64,000 nucleotides of DNA from assembly GCF_001612725.1 (NCBI RefSeq), contig NZ_BDAZ01000010.1, positions 36,580-100,579 on the forward strand. Direction: 5' to 3'. The translations under genes and the position numbers were made by a program. This document shows, piece after piece, positions 51,376-59,194 of the stretch. The notes beneath the pieces are model-generated. The model saw only the letters and a program-made list of their open reading frames with translations. It did no database searches and had not been told where the DNA came from. The stretch's first letter is position 1. Every line of letters begins with the position of its first letter. Source of the DNA: Nocardia anaemiae NBRC 100462. Its GTDB lineage: Bacteria > Actinomycetota > Actinomycetes > Mycobacteriales > Mycobacteriaceae.

Positions 51376-52281
51376 ATGGAGCTGACCGGGCCGATCGTGC
51401 TGTCCGACAACCGGTACGGAAAGGCGGAGAACCGCATTGTCCGGATCTACCGGGACCAGCCGCGCCACGAGATCCGCGATGTGAACGTATCCACGGTGCT
51501 GCGTGGCGATTTCGCCGATGCCTATGTCGCCGGTGACCAGTCGAAGGTGCTGCCCACCGATACCCAGAAGCAGACTGCCTACGCGTACGCGAAAAAGCCT
51601 GGGCTGCAACCGATCGAGGACTACGCGCACACCCTCGCCGCGCATTTCGTCGACGAGATCGCGCCGGTCGACAGTGCGCGCATCGAGGTCGAGGAGTATG
51701 CCTGGCAGCGCCTTACCGTCGACGGCAGCGAGCACGATCACACCTGGGTGCGGCAGGGTTCCGAGGTACGGACCGCGACCGTCACGGTGGCGGGCAAGGG
51801 CGAACGGCAGCAGGCCTGGGTCATCGGCGGGGTCAAGGATCTGGTCATCCTCAAGTCGACCGGCTCGGAGTTCGCCGACTTCCTCACCGATGATTTCACC
51901 GTGCTCGCGCCGACGCACGACCGGATGCTCGCGACCTCCCTGGTGGCGCAGTGGCGGTTCGCCGCAACGACCGGCGTGGACTGGGATGCGGTGTACGCGG
52001 GCGTCCGGCAGCGGATGGTCGAGGTCTTCGCGACGCTGCATTCGAAGGCTATGCAGCAGACGCTGTTCGAGATGGGCAAGGCCGCGCTCGAGGCCTTTCC
52101 TGTGCTCGCCGAAATCCGGCTGATCGCGCCGAATAAGCATCATTTCGACTACGACCTCGCTCGATTCGGCATCGAGAACAACGGCGAGGTCTTTCACGCC
52201 GACGACCGGCCGTACGGACTCATCCATGCCACAGTGCGGCGGGAAGACGCCCCGGAAGCCGGGCCCGCATGGCTACCGTAG
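51376..52281 (+). CDS. uox: Urate oxidase (uricase)
   Basis: A cofactor-free uricase of 301 residues with two T-fold halves. Motifs: ENRIVRIYRDQPRHEIRDVNV, VLPTDTQKQTAYAYAKK (active-site Thr), and in the second half LKSTGSEFADFLTDDFTVL and APNKHHFDYDLARFG (His of the proton relay). It oxidises urate to 5-hydroxyisourate and peroxide. ATG 51376 matches the family start. No peroxisomal signal applies. The uricase stop lies 5 bp before the deaminase start. Confidence 0.95.
   Translation: MELTGPIVLSDNRYGKAENRIVRIYRDQPRHEIRDVNVSTVLRGDFADAYVAGDQSKVLPTDTQKQTAYAYAKKPGLQPIEDYAHTLAAHFVDEIAPVDSARIEVEEYAWQRLTVDGSEHDHTWVRQGSEVRTATVTVAGKGERQQAWVIGGVKDLVILKSTGSEFADFLTDDFTVLAPTHDRMLATSLVAQWRFAATTGVDWDAVYAGVRQRMVEVFATLHSKAMQQTLFEMGKAALEAFPVLAEIRLIAPNKHHFDYDLARFGIENNGEVFHADDRPYGLIHATVRREDAPEAGPAWLP
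52274..52279 (+). promoter_or_regulatory. Possible leaderless-type -10 box of the deaminase gene
   Basis: TACCGT, overlapping the end of the uricase gene, ends exactly 7 nt before ATG 52287. Confidence 0.4.
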
Positions 52282-52286
52282 GTGCC

Positions 52287-53648
52287 ATGACGACAACGAC
52301 GGTCATCGACGGGTGCGCCGTGGCGACCGTCGATCCGAACGGCACCGAATACCGCCGCGGGTATGTAACGGTGCGGGGCAATCGGATCACCGCGGTCGGT
52401 GCCGGTGATGCGCCCGATCTCGGCGCGGACGTGCACCGCATCGATGGCCGTGGCTGCCTGCTCACGCCCGGGCTGGTGAATACCCATCACCATCTCTACC
52501 AGTGGATCACCCGGGGCCTTGCGGCGGATAACACCCTGTTCGAATGGCTCACCACGCTTTATCCCATCTGGGCTGGCATCGATGAGGAGGCGGTTCGGGT
52601 GGCCGCGACCGGTGCGCTCACCGCGCTGGCCCGCACCGGTTGCACCACGTCCACCGACCATCACTACGTATTCCCGCGCGACGGCGGCGACCTGCTCGGC
52701 GCGGAGATCAGCGCGGCCGCCGAGGTCGGGTTGCGATTCCATCCGACCCGCGGCTCGATGGATCTCGGGCAGAGTTCGGGTGGGCTGCCGCCCGACGAGG
52801 TGGTGGAGACCCTCGACGCCATTCTCGCCGCGAGCGCGGATGCCGTTGCGCGCTGGCATGATCCGTCGTTCGATTCGATGCTGCGGATCGCGCTCGCGCC
52901 GTGTTCGCCGTTCTCGGTGACCACCGAATTGCTGCGCGAATCCGCCGTGCTGGCACGCGACCTCGGCGTTCGCCTGCATACGCATCTGGCCGAGACGATC
53001 GATGAAGCGCGGTTCTGTGCGGATAAATTCGGCTGCACACCCGCGCAGTACATGGAGCGGCTCGGCTGGCTCGGCTCGGATGTCTGGTACGCACATGGCA
53101 TCCACCTGGATGATGCCGCCATCGACACCATGGCGAAAACCGGTACCGGAGTGGCACATTGCCCCACTTCCAATGCCCGGATCGGGGCGGGCACCGCGCG
53201 CACGGCGGATCTGATTGCGGCGGGCGTGCCGGTGGGGCTCGGTGTGGACGGTGCGGCGAGCAATGAATCCAGTTCGATGATCGAGGAGCCGCGCAATGCG
53301 CTGCTCTACGCAAGGGCCAAGGGCGGACCGCGCGCGATCAGTACTCGAAAAGCCTTGGAGCTGGCCACCATCGGCGGCGCACGGGTGCTGGGGCGAGCGG
53401 CCGAAATCGGGTCTATCGAACCGGGCAAACTCGCTGATCTCGCGCTCTGGCGGCTCGATACACCCGCACACGCGGGCATCGATGATCCCGTGACCGCATT
53501 GATTCTCGGTTCCGCGCCGCCGCTGACCGCATTGCTCGTCAACGGGCGCACGATAGTTCGGGATGGCGAGGTGCGCACTGTCGACGAGGAGAAAATCGGC
53601 GGCGAGGTCGCTCGAGCACAGGCGGCGCTGGTAGCGAAGGCGGGGTAG
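52287..53648 (+). CDS. 8-Oxoguanine deaminase/guanine-type amidohydrolase
   Basis: A 453-residue zinc amidohydrolase of the ATZ/TRZ group. Metal motifs are LVNTHHHLYQW, LHTHLAETIDEA, YAHGIHLDD and GLGVDGAASNESSSM. The NTHHHLYQW opening and CTTSTDHHYVFP are characteristic of 8-oxoguanine deaminases. It would convert 8-oxoguanine directly to urate, the substrate of the gene next to it; guanine or another aminopurine is the alternative. ATG 52287 is used because of the TACCGT box; ATG 52269 lies inside the uricase gene. Confidence 0.87.
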   Translation: MTTTTVIDGCAVATVDPNGTEYRRGYVTVRGNRITAVGAGDAPDLGADVHRIDGRGCLLTPGLVNTHHHLYQWITRGLAADNTLFEWLTTLYPIWAGIDEEAVRVAATGALTALARTGCTTSTDHHYVFPRDGGDLLGAEISAAAEVGLRFHPTRGSMDLGQSSGGLPPDEVVETLDAILAASADAVARWHDPSFDSMLRIALAPCSPFSVTTELLRESAVLARDLGVRLHTHLAETIDEARFCADKFGCTPAQYMERLGWLGSDVWYAHGIHLDDAAIDTMAKTGTGVAHCPTSNARIGAGTARTADLIAAGVPVGLGVDGAASNESSSMIEEPRNALLYARAKGGPRAISTRKALELATIGGARVLGRAAEIGSIEPGKLADLALWRLDTPAHAGIDDPVTALILGSAPPLTALLVNGRTIVRDGEVRTVDEEKIGGEVARAQAALVAKAG

Positions 53649-54112
53649 CGCCGTCGCGCGGCGATTCGACCAGGAGGCATCGAAGCGCCAGCCGGTGGCT
53701 CGAGATCAGCTACAGCCAGTGGACTGGGGAATGCGTGGAAGTCGCCTGGCTGAGCGACGGCGTTCGACTCTGAGAACCCGACTGCCTCAGCGCAGGTCTT
53801 CACGCCGAGCGTGTGGGATGCCTGCACCACGAGTCTGCATGACGGACCAGAATCCGGTGGTGATGGGAGCCAGCGTCGAACGCAAGAGCCGGACAGGCCG
53901 ATCGAATTCGCTCCGTGGCTGCGAAGGTCCTGATCAGACGGTATTGCTGGATACTGGAACAGAGACGTCTCGGACTGCGTGGCTCGGCGGCCGAGGGCAC
54001 GGGTGCTCTATTCGGCGGGTAACGGCCGCGCAACCTGGGGCGGGTGTTGCGCAACATTGCGGCAACCCACAGCTTCTACTGTGGCGGCAGCGGTAGTGGA
54101 GCGAGGTGTGGC
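53649..54112. other. 464-bp gene-free gap inside the purine cluster
   Basis: No supportable gene on either strand; the frames present have random-looking composition. It includes the palindrome GTTGCGCAAC at 54046 and probably the promoter of the xanthine dehydrogenase-like operon. A decayed gene cannot be excluded. Confidence 0.45.
54046..54055. promoter_or_regulatory. Palindrome GTTGCGCAAC upstream of xdh genes
   Basis: A perfect 10-bp palindrome 58 bp before the FAD-subunit start. It shares the core TTGCGCAA with the motif before the ABC operon. Confidence 0.45.
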
Positions 54113-54970
54113 GTGGATCTGGACACGATTCGGGATGTGGTGGTGGCTCGGGGGCGGGGTGACCTCGGCCTTTTGGGCGGAGCGTGCGGGGTGCTCGCCG
54201 GGGGGACGTTCTTGTTCTCGGAGCCGCAGCAGGAGTTGGATCGGCTGGTCGATATCACCGCACTCGGGTGGCCCGCGTTGACGGAGACGGCGCAGGGGTT
54301 GGAGATCGCGGCTACCTGCACGTTGGCGGAGTTGGCGGGGGCCGGGGTCGGGCAGGAGTTGGGCGCGGAGGTGTTGCGGGCGCAGTGGCCGGGGACGGCG
54401 TTGTTCGCGCGGGCGTGCCGGGCGCTGGTGGCGTCGCACAAGATATGGCGGACCGCGACGGTGGGTGGGAATGTGTGTCTGTCGTTGCCCGCCGGGGCGG
54501 TGTTGGGGGCGCTGGTGGCATTGGACGGTGTCGCGCTGGTGTGGTCCCCGGATGGTTCCGATCGGCGAATTCCCTTGCGGGAGTTCGTGCTCGGGCCCGG
54601 AAGCAACGTTCTCGGCTCGGGGGAGGTGTTGCGATCGATCACCGTTCCGACTCGAAGTCTGCTCGCGCGCACCGCATTCCGGAAGATCGCGCTGGCTCCG
54701 CTAGGTCGCTCCGGTGCGGTTGTCATGGGTCGGCGTGAGGTCGACGGCCGCTGTGCGCTGACCATCACCGCCGCGACGACCAAGCCGATGGTGCTGGATT
54801 TCGATGCGATGCCCGGTGCTGCCGAGGTCCGGGGTGCGGTGGCGGACATCGATCCGTCGCTGTGGTTCGACGATCCGCACGGAGCGCCGGACTGGCGTCG
54901 GCATGTCGCCGGTGTGCTCGCCGGTGAGGTGGCGGCCGAGCTACGCGCCGAAGTCGGTGACGGGCAATGA
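54113..54970 (+). CDS. Xanthine dehydrogenase-type FAD-binding subunit
   Basis: A 285-residue protein of the CO/xanthine dehydrogenase FAD family. It has the N-terminal FAD loop GLLGGACGVLAGGTFLFSEP (the usual AGGT), a middle RACRALVASHKIWRTATVGGNVCLSLPAGAV (FAD-binding, equivalent to TxGGNxxxxxPA) and a C-terminal CODH domain. It passes electrons from the iron-sulfur centres to NAD. GTG 54113 has GAGGTG just upstream. The codon usage is unusually rich in TTG and GGG in its first 400 bases compared with neighbours. It overlaps the next gene by 4 bp. Confidence 0.85.
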   Translation: MDLDTIRDVVVARGRGDLGLLGGACGVLAGGTFLFSEPQQELDRLVDITALGWPALTETAQGLEIAATCTLAELAGAGVGQELGAEVLRAQWPGTALFARACRALVASHKIWRTATVGGNVCLSLPAGAVLGALVALDGVALVWSPDGSDRRIPLREFVLGPGSNVLGSGEVLRSITVPTRSLLARTAFRKIALAPLGRSGAVVMGRREVDGRCALTITAATTKPMVLDFDAMPGAAEVRGAVADIDPSLWFDDPHGAPDWRRHVAGVLAGEVAAELRAEVGDGQ

Positions 54971-57912
54971 GATTCGAGGTCGACGGTCGGTCGGTGCAAG
55001 CCGAGCCGCGTCCTGGGCAATGCCTGCGCACATTGTTGCGTGAGCATGGCCATTTCGCGGTGAAGAAGGGTTGTGATGCGGGCGATTGCGGTGCGTGCAC
55101 CGTGCAACTCGACGGAATCCCGGTGCACTCGTGCATCATTCCCGCCTACCGTGCCGCCGACCGCACCATAACCACGGCCGCCGGACTGGGTACCCCCGAT
55201 GAGCCGCACCCGGTGCAGCAACGTTTTCTTGACTCCGCTGCCTTCCAATGCGGCTTCTGCACCGCGGGCATGGTGGTCACCGCCGCGGGCCTCGGTTGTG
55301 GCGGCCCGGCCGCTCCGGATCCCGAGGCGCTACCGGAGCTGATGAAGGGAAATCTGTGCCGCTGCACCGGTTACCGCGTCATCTCCGATGCGCTGAATGG
55401 CACGACTCCGGAGGTCGTAGTCGACGGCCCATCGGCGGGCGGCGATCCGGCGTCGGGCCTCGAGCGGGGCGCTGTCTCGGTGGATGGCGTGGACTCGGGA
55501 GACGGCGCGGATTCGGCGCCATGCGTCGACTCGGGTGCTGCGTCGGCAGGCGGCGAAGGTGCAGTCGCCGGGCCGCGGATCGCGACCAGCGTCGGCCCGG
55601 GTGTAGACGCGTCCTCAGGTCGGGTAGGCAGTTCGGTCGGCGCGCCCGCCGGTCTCCGCATCGTCACAGGCACAGAGCCGTTCACCTTTGACGTCCTGCC
55701 GCGAGATACCGCGATGGACTCGGATGCTTCCGATGCGCCGCCCACGGCCCCACTACATATCGCCGTCCTACCGAGCCCACACCCGCACGCGCGAATCGCG
55801 TCCATCGACACCTCCGCCGCCGAAAAACTGCTGGGCGTGCACGCAGTGCTCACCTACGCCGACGCTCCCGATATCGCCTTTTCCACCGCACGCCATGAAA
55901 TCCGGGCCGACGATCCCGATGACACCTACGTGCTGGATCGCACGATGCGATTCATCGGACAGCGGGTCGCCGTCGTAGTCGCGGAAAGCCTGGATATCGC
56001 CCGCGCGGGTTGCCGGGCGATACAGGTCGAATACGACATCCTGCCAGCGGTATTCGATCCGGCCGAGGCATTACTGCCGCAAGCGCCGAAACTTCACGGC
56101 GGTAAACCGGCTTCGGCTCGCATCGCCGATACCGAACGCAACTTGATCGCCGAGATCAACGGGGAGGTCGGCGACCTCGAGGCGGGCCTCGCCGCGGCGG
56201 CACAGGTGGTCAGCGGGGTCTGGCATTCGCCGCGGGGCCAGCACGTGCACCTGGAAACCCACGGCGGTATCGGCTGGTTGGACGCGGACGGCAGGCTGGT
56301 CATCCGCTGCAGCACTCAGGTGCCGTTCCTGGTGCGCGACGAGTTGTGTCAAATATTCGGGCTACCGCGTGACCGCGTGCGCGTATTCGCCAAGCGCGTC
56401 GGCGGCGGGTTCGGCGCCAAACAGGAGATGCTGGCCGAGGACCTGATAGCTCTGGCGGTATTGCGCACCGGCCGACCCGTGCAGTACGAATTCACCCGCT
56501 CCGACGAATTCACCAGCGCCACTTGTCGTCATCCGATGCGGGTGGCGGTCACCGCGGGCGCGAATGCCGACGGCCTGTTGACCGCACTGTCGATCGACGT
56601 GCTCGCCGATGCCGGTGCCTACGGCAATCACAGCGCGGGTGTGCTGTTCCACGGGGTCGGCGAATCCATCGAGGTCTACCGCTGCGCCAATAAGCGCGTC
56701 GAGGCGAAGACGGTGTATACCAACAACATTCCCTCCGGCGCATTTCGCGGCTACGGCCTCGGTCAGATCATATTCGGCGTCGAATCGGCCATGGATGAAC
56801 TGGCGCGTGCGCTCGATATCGACCCGTTCGATTTCCGCCGCCGCAATGTCATCGTCCCCGGCGACGCATTCGTCGGTGCGCAAGTGAGCGACAGCGACCT
56901 GGACTTCGGCAGCTACGGCCTCGATCAATGTATCGACCTCGCCGAACGAGCTTTGCTGCGCGGCAACGTTGTTCGCGCTCCAGGGCCGGATTGGCAGGTC
57001 GGCACCGGTATGGCACTGGCCATGATTGCCACCATCCCGCCGCGCGGCCACCGCTCCGAGGCGACCGTCACCCTGCTTCCCGACGGACGCTACGAACTCC
57101 GCGTCGGCACAGTCGAATTCGGCAATGGCACCACGACGGTGCACGCCCAACTCGCGGCGGCAGCGTTACACACCGACGTGCGCCGCATAGTGATCCGCCA
57201 GTCGGACACCGACGTCGTCGGCCACGACACCGGCGCCTTCGGATCCACCGGCATCACCGTCGCGGGCAACGCCACCTACGCCGCGGCGGTGGCACTGCGC
57301 GAGCACATACTGGTCCGGGCCGCCAAGCTGACCGGTCGCGCCGAAGCGGAATGCGTCCCGGTGGCCGATGGCGTCCGCTGCGGCGATCGACTGATCGGTG
57401 CCACCGAACTCCTGGCCGACGGTGAGTTGTCCGGATACGGCGAACACGCGGGCAGCCCGCGCTCGGTCAGCTTCAATGTGCAGGCATTCCGGGTCGCCGT
57501 GCATCCCGAGACCGGGTTGGTGCGCATCCTGCAATCCGTCCAGGCCGCCGACGCGGGCACGGTGCTGAATCCGGCGCAGTGCCGCGGCCAGGTGGTCGGC
57601 GGCGTCGCACAGGCGATCGGCACCGCGCTCTACGAAAACATGCGCTCCGTGCGAGGCGAGGTAACCACGCGGACGCTGCGGCACTATCACATCCCGCAGC
57701 TCGCCGACCTGCCGCATACCGAGGTCTACTTCGCCGAAACCGCCGATGACCTGGGCCCGCTCGGCGCCAAGTCGATGAGCGAATCCCCGTACAACCCGGT
57801 CGCCCCCGCGCTGGCGAATGCCATCCGCGATGCTGTCGGGGTACGACAGACCGGTTTGCCGATGACGGCGGACCGGATCTGGCGCGCCCTTCAGGAAGGA
57901 GACCAGGGGTGA
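54967..57912 (+). CDS. Xanthine dehydrogenase-like protein: fused [2Fe-2S] and molybdopterin modules
   Basis: A 981-residue fusion. Residues 1-145 are a two-cluster ferredoxin unit: C36, C41, C44, C56 (plant-type cluster) and C95, C98, C131, C133 (second cluster). Residues about 148-225 are a Gly/Ser/Ala-rich linker. The rest is the molybdenum-cofactor domain: RGQHVHLETHGGIGW, RVGGGFGAKQEM, PSGAFRGYGLGQ and the C-terminal LGAKSMSESPYNPVAPALANAI with the catalytic Glu. It should hydroxylate a purine or related heterocycle; with urate genes next door, xanthine/hypoxanthine is most likely. In most bacteria these modules are separate subunits or lie on both sides of the FAD domain. Confidence 0.87.
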   Translation: MRFEVDGRSVQAEPRPGQCLRTLLREHGHFAVKKGCDAGDCGACTVQLDGIPVHSCIIPAYRAADRTITTAAGLGTPDEPHPVQQRFLDSAAFQCGFCTAGMVVTAAGLGCGGPAAPDPEALPELMKGNLCRCTGYRVISDALNGTTPEVVVDGPSAGGDPASGLERGAVSVDGVDSGDGADSAPCVDSGAASAGGEGAVAGPRIATSVGPGVDASSGRVGSSVGAPAGLRIVTGTEPFTFDVLPRDTAMDSDASDAPPTAPLHIAVLPSPHPHARIASIDTSAAEKLLGVHAVLTYADAPDIAFSTARHEIRADDPDDTYVLDRTMRFIGQRVAVVVAESLDIARAGCRAIQVEYDILPAVFDPAEALLPQAPKLHGGKPASARIADTERNLIAEINGEVGDLEAGLAAAAQVVSGVWHSPRGQHVHLETHGGIGWLDADGRLVIRCSTQVPFLVRDELCQIFGLPRDRVRVFAKRVGGGFGAKQEMLAEDLIALAVLRTGRPVQYEFTRSDEFTSATCRHPMRVAVTAGANADGLLTALSIDVLADAGAYGNHSAGVLFHGVGESIEVYRCANKRVEAKTVYTNNIPSGAFRGYGLGQIIFGVESAMDELARALDIDPFDFRRRNVIVPGDAFVGAQVSDSDLDFGSYGLDQCIDLAERALLRGNVVRAPGPDWQVGTGMALAMIATIPPRGHRSEATVTLLPDGRYELRVGTVEFGNGTTTVHAQLAAAALHTDVRRIVIRQSDTDVVGHDTGAFGSTGITVAGNATYAAAVALREHILVRAAKLTGRAEAECVPVADGVRCGDRLIGATELLADGELSGYGEHAGSPRSVSFNVQAFRVAVHPETGLVRILQSVQAADAGTVLNPAQCRGQVVGGVAQAIGTALYENMRSVRGEVTTRTLRHYHIPQLADLPHTEVYFAETADDLGPLGAKSMSESPYNPVAPALANAIRDAVGVRQTGLPMTADRIWRALQEGDQG

Positions 57913-59141
57913 GCACACGGCTACCCGAGAATGTCCGCGCTCGCATCGACGCGATGCTCGACACCGTCGACGCCGAGTTGCGGACCCGGTACCCGGGCCC
58001 CGACGGCCGGGTCCAGCCGATCCACACCGCCTACGTTCCGGCCGACCGGGCCACCGCAACGACCCCTGCCGAATGGGGTGCGGTGGCGATCGAGTTGCTC
58101 GATCGCCACCACGACCTGCTCGCCGGAATCGACGGCACCGACGCGCTGCCCGCCGTGCGCGAACAACTCGAGCAGCGACCCATCCAGGATCTGCGCATCG
58201 ACTTCGAGGACGGTTACGGTTTCCGCGCCGACGCCGAGGAGGACCGGGCCGCCGCCGATGCGGGCGCGGCACTCTCCGACTGGGTGAAACAACCCGGTGG
58301 GCCGACCAGCCTCGGCATCCGGATGAAGGGCTTGGCGGGTATCGAACGCACTCGCGCCCTGCGCACCCTCGAGCTGGTCTTGGATGCCGCGGGCGGTGTG
58401 CCGCCGGGTTTCGTCTTCACCGTCCCGAAAATTCGTGCGGCCGAACAAGTTTCGGCGCTCGTCGCGCTGTGCGACGGACTCGAGCGTGGGTCCGGACTCG
58501 ATGCGGGCACCCTGCGATTCGAACTGCAGATCGAAAGCCCGCAGGCGATTATCGCCGCCGACGGCAGCGCCCCGGTCGCCAAGATGATCCGGCTGTCCGA
58601 AGGACGTTGCAGTGCTTTGCATTTCGGCACCTATGACTACACCGCCGCGTGCGGTATCGCCGCGCCCGATCAGGCGCTCGACCATCCGGCGGCGGACTAT
58701 GCGAAGTCGGTGATGCAGGTGGCCGCGGCCCAAACGGGGGTGTGGATCTGTGACGGCTCCACCCAGATCGTGCCGGACCGCGATCCGGAATCCGCACTGC
58801 GCAACCATCATCGGCTCGTCGACCGGGCGCTGCGCCTGGGTTACTACCAGGGCTGGGATATGCATCCGGGCCACCTGATCACCCGCTGGCTGGCCACCTA
58901 CGAATTCTTCCGTCGAGCCATCGATGTCGCGGTGCCACGCCTGGTCGCCTACCTCGACCGGCGCTCCGGTGGCGTGATGGACGAGCCCGCCACCGCGGAA
59001 GCCTTGGCGGCCACCGTTTTACGCGGCGTGAACTGCGGCGCACGCACCGCCGATGAATTGCGTGCGCTCGCTCCGGTACTGACTCCCGAGGTGCTGCGTG
59101 CGCTCGTCGCGCGCGAGCCGATTCCGCAGGAGGCGAAATGA
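57909..59141 (+). CDS. DUF6986 family aldolase-like protein
   Basis: A 410-residue protein with the TIM-barrel look of HpcH/CitE aldolases. Acidic metal-ligand motifs are RIDFEDGYGFRADAEED and FELQIESPQAII; HFGTYDYTAACGI and the QGWDMHPGHLITRW segment are also conserved-looking. Members recur in actinobacterial purine clusters (recalled), but I know no tested function. Its place between the xanthine dehydrogenase-like enzyme and allantoicase, with 4-bp overlaps on both sides, ties it to purine breakdown. CitE-type enzymes often handle glyoxylate, the end product here, so a ureidoglycolate- or glyoxylate-processing role is a testable idea. Confidence 0.75.
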   Translation: MSTRLPENVRARIDAMLDTVDAELRTRYPGPDGRVQPIHTAYVPADRATATTPAEWGAVAIELLDRHHDLLAGIDGTDALPAVREQLEQRPIQDLRIDFEDGYGFRADAEEDRAAADAGAALSDWVKQPGGPTSLGIRMKGLAGIERTRALRTLELVLDAAGGVPPGFVFTVPKIRAAEQVSALVALCDGLERGSGLDAGTLRFELQIESPQAIIAADGSAPVAKMIRLSEGRCSALHFGTYDYTAACGIAAPDQALDHPAADYAKSVMQVAAAQTGVWICDGSTQIVPDRDPESALRNHHRLVDRALRLGYYQGWDMHPGHLITRWLATYEFFRRAIDVAVPRLVAYLDRRSGGVMDEPATAEALAATVLRGVNCGARTADELRALAPVLTPEVLRALVAREPIPQEAK

Positions 59142-59194
59142 GTGCAGCTTCGGGTAGCGATTCCATGAGGGGGGTCGGGTACGCAGGAGGTGTT

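Noticed and set aside
53695..54096. 133-codon frame in the gap before the xanthine dehydrogenase-like genes
   Set aside because: Random-looking sequence, no ribosome site, no recognisable motif; treated as gene-free.
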